Assembly (NCBI RefSeq): GCF_001659605.2
Contig: NC_035171.2
Span: forward strand, 23,911,825-23,975,824
Origin: Manihot esculenta
Lineage: Eukaryota; Streptophyta; Magnoliopsida; Malpighiales; Euphorbiaceae
Direction: 5' to 3'
Length of the DNA stretch: 64,000 nucleotides
Under the pieces are notes generated by a model. It ran no database searches and was not told where the DNA came from. It saw nothing but the letters and a program-made list of their open reading frames with translations. Positions 61,037 through 64,000 of the stretch are shown here, one piece after another. The number at the start of each line of letters is the position of its first letter. The first letter of the stretch is position 1. The translations under genes were made by a program, and so were the position numbers.

Positions 61037-62748
61037 ATGGCAAGGGGAAGGAAGCTAAAAGGAAAAATTCAAGAAGAAGAAGAAGAAGAAGAAGAGAAGC
61101 CGGTGATAGAAGTGAGCAGCGGCGATGACGACGACGAGGCGAACGAGGATCTGAGCTTGAAGATCATTGAGAAATCGCTACTAATGCGGGCGGCTAAGTT
61201 GGTTCAAAATGAGAATGATGTTGTCGTTTTGAATGATGATGATAATTTTGTTAAGAACGATAGCGGGGTTATTGGTGTCAGCTGTAGCGGTGGCGGTAAT
61301 GAGGGGAAGATTGTGGAGTTGGCAGCATCTTCGTCGATGGTGGTTGAACCGGTTGTTAAGAATCCCACTTCGTTGAAGAGGAGGAGGAAGAAGAAGATTC
61401 AAAAGATGGAAACTGGAGACCAATCTGTGAGTTCCTGTTTGTGGTTAATTGAATATTTGTTGGGTAATATGCGTAATCTTATATCGTGTTCTTTTATTTT
61501 TGGGTATACAAAAATTACATGTATTGTAATGTTCCTAATACGCAAATGGATTAGGTTGTCATTGCAAAGGAAGTGGAAAATGCTGAAACAGTGGAAAAAG
61601 TGGATCCTATAGAGAACGCAGAGGCAATTCAGAGCACAGTACAATTGGTTGAAAATGTAGACACAAGTGCCCTTGACATACCTGAGAATATTGTGCTGCG
61701 AAAGCTTCTTGTGAGTTAAATTAAAATATATGTTCTAGTCTGCGATTTGAAACAAAAAGAAATTAAAAGTTAAAAAAAAAAGAATGCAAATCAATGTGAA
61801 GACTTAGATGGACATTTGATATATTTATTCTCTCAGCGAGGCCCGAGATACTTTGATCCTCCCGATAGTGGCTGGTCAACATGCTATAATTGTGGCAAGG
61901 AAGGTCATATGGCAGTGAATTGTCCATCATTTGAGAAGAAGAAAAGGCCGTGCTTTCTTTGTGGGAGTTTGGAGCATGGTTTTAAGCAATGCTCCAAGGT
62001 TTGTATTTAAAATTGTGATGCAAATTTTCGTTTATTCATAGGTTCTGGTTGTTTGTTGAAGAGGAGTGAGTATGTTTGAACTTTGTTCCTATTTTCTTTT
62101 ACGTTATTGTTTGTTGAGTATAATTGATTCTCTTTGAGCAAATGAAAACTCTATTGAAAACTTTAATTCGTATTAAATGAATTACTTGTTACCATTAGAG
62201 ACTCTTTGATCCTTCTTCATCTTCTTTAACCTTCTACATTTATATCTTGGAATTCAATATTAAATAGCTTTGTAATTTAAATAATGGCATTTTTTGATTA
62301 TTTGTTGCACTTTGGTCTATTTGTAGGAACGAGTCTGCATTATTTGCAAATCAAGTGGCCACCGTACAAATCATTGCCCAGAGAAACATAAAGGTGGACC
62401 TCAGAGTTCAAAAGTATGTTTAAAATGTGGAGATTCTGGGCATGATTTGTTTTCTTGCAAGAACAAGTATTCTGTTGACGACCTCAAGGTGACATCCCAC
62501 TTCCTTCACTGTTTCCAGTATTTATACTCTTTATGTCTTTTTTAAAAAAAACAGAACTTACGAGGCAGTTGTATATTTGAATATATATATATATATATAT
62601 ATATATGAATTTTTTCTCTTTTTCCATTTAGGAGATACAATGTTACATCTGCAAGAGCTTTGGCCATCTATGTTGTGTTAATGTTGTCGATAATAGCCCA
62701 AGAGAAGTTTCTTGCTATAAATGTGGTGAACTTGGTCATACCGGTTTG
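61037..62748 (+). CDS. Air1/Air2-like CCHC zinc-knuckle protein (partial)
   Basis: Five visible exons: 61037-61426, 61555-61710, 61837-61998, 62327-62488 and 62632-62748. All introns are phase 0 with GT-AG ends; 329 residues so far, and the gene continues past the window. The N-terminus is charged (a Glu run from (GAA)n, Asp-rich stretch, then KRRRKKK as a likely nuclear signal). Zinc knuckles CX2CX4HX4C lie at 198-211, 221-234, 240-253 and 267-280. A fifth (from Cys294, CYICKSFGHLCC) has unusual spacing after His. A sixth (CYKCGELGHTGL, from 318) is cut by the next intron before its last Cys. The array resembles Arabidopsis At3g43590 and yeast Air1/Air2, RNA-binding subunits of the TRAMP polyadenylation complex that feeds nuclear RNA to the exosome. 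Role is by family. Confidence 0.85.
62581..62606. repeat. (AT)13 microsatellite in intron 4
   Basis: Thirteen AT dinucleotides between exons 4 and 5 of the zinc-knuckle gene, 25 bp before exon 5; likely length-polymorphic. Confidence 0.9.
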
Positions 62749-64000
62749 GTAAGTCCTATTAAATGTTCTTCAATGCCCATTATCTTTTCTCCAAGAGAAT
62801 GTTTCTGTGTGTGGTGCTGGTGCCTGCTTCTTTTCATTCCCATGGTTAGAGATACCATCATGCATATGAATGTAGGCATTCTAAAATGACCAATTTATTG
62901 CAACCTTTTGAGGTATGAAAATCTTTGTTGTTTCGTGCCATATTGTATTAGTTTAGTTGTTTTGAAGGTCGGATTGGGTGTCTGTTTTTCTGTTTATGCC
63001 ACTTTTGTTGTGGTTTTGCTATCTGGAATGCTCAAGGCATCTTGGTGGTTTCTTCTTGTGTGCAAACTTTCTATAATTTTATGTATAAGATGATGCCTTT
63101 TATACAAGCCTGAGTTTGAGATCAAGTGGTGGGACGTAGAAGAGGGGGATCGATGGGTCTGTCCAACAATTTGAATTCAAATACTGACTGCCTTCATTCA
63201 CATTGACAAGATATATGCAAGCTACACTAGCATAATACCATAATTACTAAACTGCAGACACCATATCCAAAACTGGGGATGGGCAAAGAAAATTGAAAAT
63301 TTTGTTAGCGGAACTTTTTTTTTATTATTATGGTTTTCTTTTTTTTTTTTTAAAGAAACCAATGGTTCACCAAGGAAACAGAAGTGTATGTAAACGTATA
63401 AATTCTCTTTATATTTTATTAGATTAGAAGTAAATATGCTTAAGGAATAATTGCTTTCTGATTTTCTACATTTTTGAACTGTTAATCCTTGTGAATTTGT
63501 CATTGAACACATATATAAAGACAACATTTTTTATTGTGTTGATTGTTGAGGGTATTTTGTCTAACGTGGTTTAGTTTCACTTTCACCTACTTTTAGGGGG
63601 TTGTAATGATGATTCTTCATATTTTATCTGTATTACAGAGCTTCCACAGATCAATTTAATTAACAGCTAAATACTCTTACTGGATTTCGTTTGGGGGCCA
63701 AATGCTAATGTAGCACTTCCATGCTGGTTTTAGCCAATTAATAGTACCTTCTCTTCCATTTTCGAACACTTTATCCTCCATGCATTGGCTCTCTATGTCT
63801 TTAGTTTCTCTCTCTACTGTCTCTCTCCATTTGCATATCCATCTCCCTCCTTTTCGTCCCCCATTCTCTCTCTCTATTTCTCTTTCTATTGCTTATACCT
63901 CTCTATCCATCTCTCTATCTATGTATATCCCTCTCTCTTCTCTCAATGCAACCCAACCCAATCCTAACGAAAAGAAAAATTCTGTTCTCTGATGATTCAC
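62749..64000 (+). other. intron after exon 5 of the zinc-knuckle gene, no exon recognised
   Basis: The next exon should begin with the final Cys of knuckle 6 (Ala-Cys or similar). I did not find it in the remaining 1.25 kb, so this is a long intron, or the gene is broken here. The right part (about 63790-63945) is CT-rich with CTCTCTCT runs. Confidence 0.4.
63790..63945. repeat. CT-rich low-complexity tract
   Basis: Repeated CTCTCTCT, CTATTTCTCT and ATCTCTCTATC phrases. The open frames through it are artefacts of composition. Confidence 0.75.

Noticed and set aside
63780..63992. Ser/Leu-rich open frames at the right end
   Set aside because: Generated by the CT-rich low-complexity tract.

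Overview
This is eukaryotic nuclear DNA from a flowering plant. It has multi-exon genes with GT-AG introns, a nuclear gene for a plastid-targeted ribosomal protein, a nuclear gene for a mitochondrial ssDNA-binding protein, and large nested LTR retrotransposons of the Ty3 (Tekay and Tat lineages) and Ty1/copia types in very AT-rich intergenic DNA. Gene and repeat style suggest a eudicot, possibly Euphorbiaceae/Malpighiales. That placement is an impression, not a proof.

Host genes. (1) About 204-660: three phase-compatible exons of an unrecognised + strand gene that begins before the window. (2) 4902-5465 (+): intronless gene for plastid ribosomal protein bL12c. (3) 13761-15048 (-): two-exon carboxylesterase of the CXE15 type, whose Arabidopsis relative degrades strigolactones. 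(4) 41828-43746 (+): six-exon gene for the mitochondrial single-stranded DNA-binding protein MTSSB, with tandem Site II promoter elements. (5) 61037-62748 and beyond (+): five visible exons of an Air1/Air2-like CCHC zinc-knuckle protein (RNA surveillance, TRAMP type), running off the right side. These genes do not form a pathway; they are islands between repeats.

Mobile DNA. 11720-12900 is a decayed Tat LTR plus the start of its antisense gene. 17090-17817 is a LINE relic cut by a Ty3 Tekay chromovirus (17818-25172). The chromovirus has a 2.1-kb 5' LTR, a PBS and an uninterrupted 1659-aa gag-pol, but its 3' LTR is missing. 27934-38937 is an old Tat-lineage element on the minus strand, with two recognisable LTRs and a matching 5-bp target duplication (ATATT). 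It carries an antisense gene on the plus strand, a solo copia LTR (29787-31214) and a 197-bp TG...CA insert in its RT (35457-35653). 47575-56322 is a second, truncated Tat element whose RNase H region is tandemly triplicated in 562-bp units. Its LTR is split by a solo Tekay LTR (51388-56167, TSD GTGGC), which is itself split by a smaller chimeric LTR unit (52085-54760, TSD GCCCT).

The most unusual points are: a predicted intron in the leader of the Tekay element that would place the gag ATG 8 nt after the splice acceptor; clusters of the 13-bp palindrome TTCGGCNGCCGAA (containing GCC-box cores) in the Tekay-type LTRs; the loss of the 3' LTR next to an intact ORF; the triplicated RNase H unit; and the chimeric inner LTR unit. 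Remaining DNA (most of 5.5-10.4, 38.9-41.6, 43.7-47.6 and 56.3-60.8 kb) is AT-rich with no gene that I can support.
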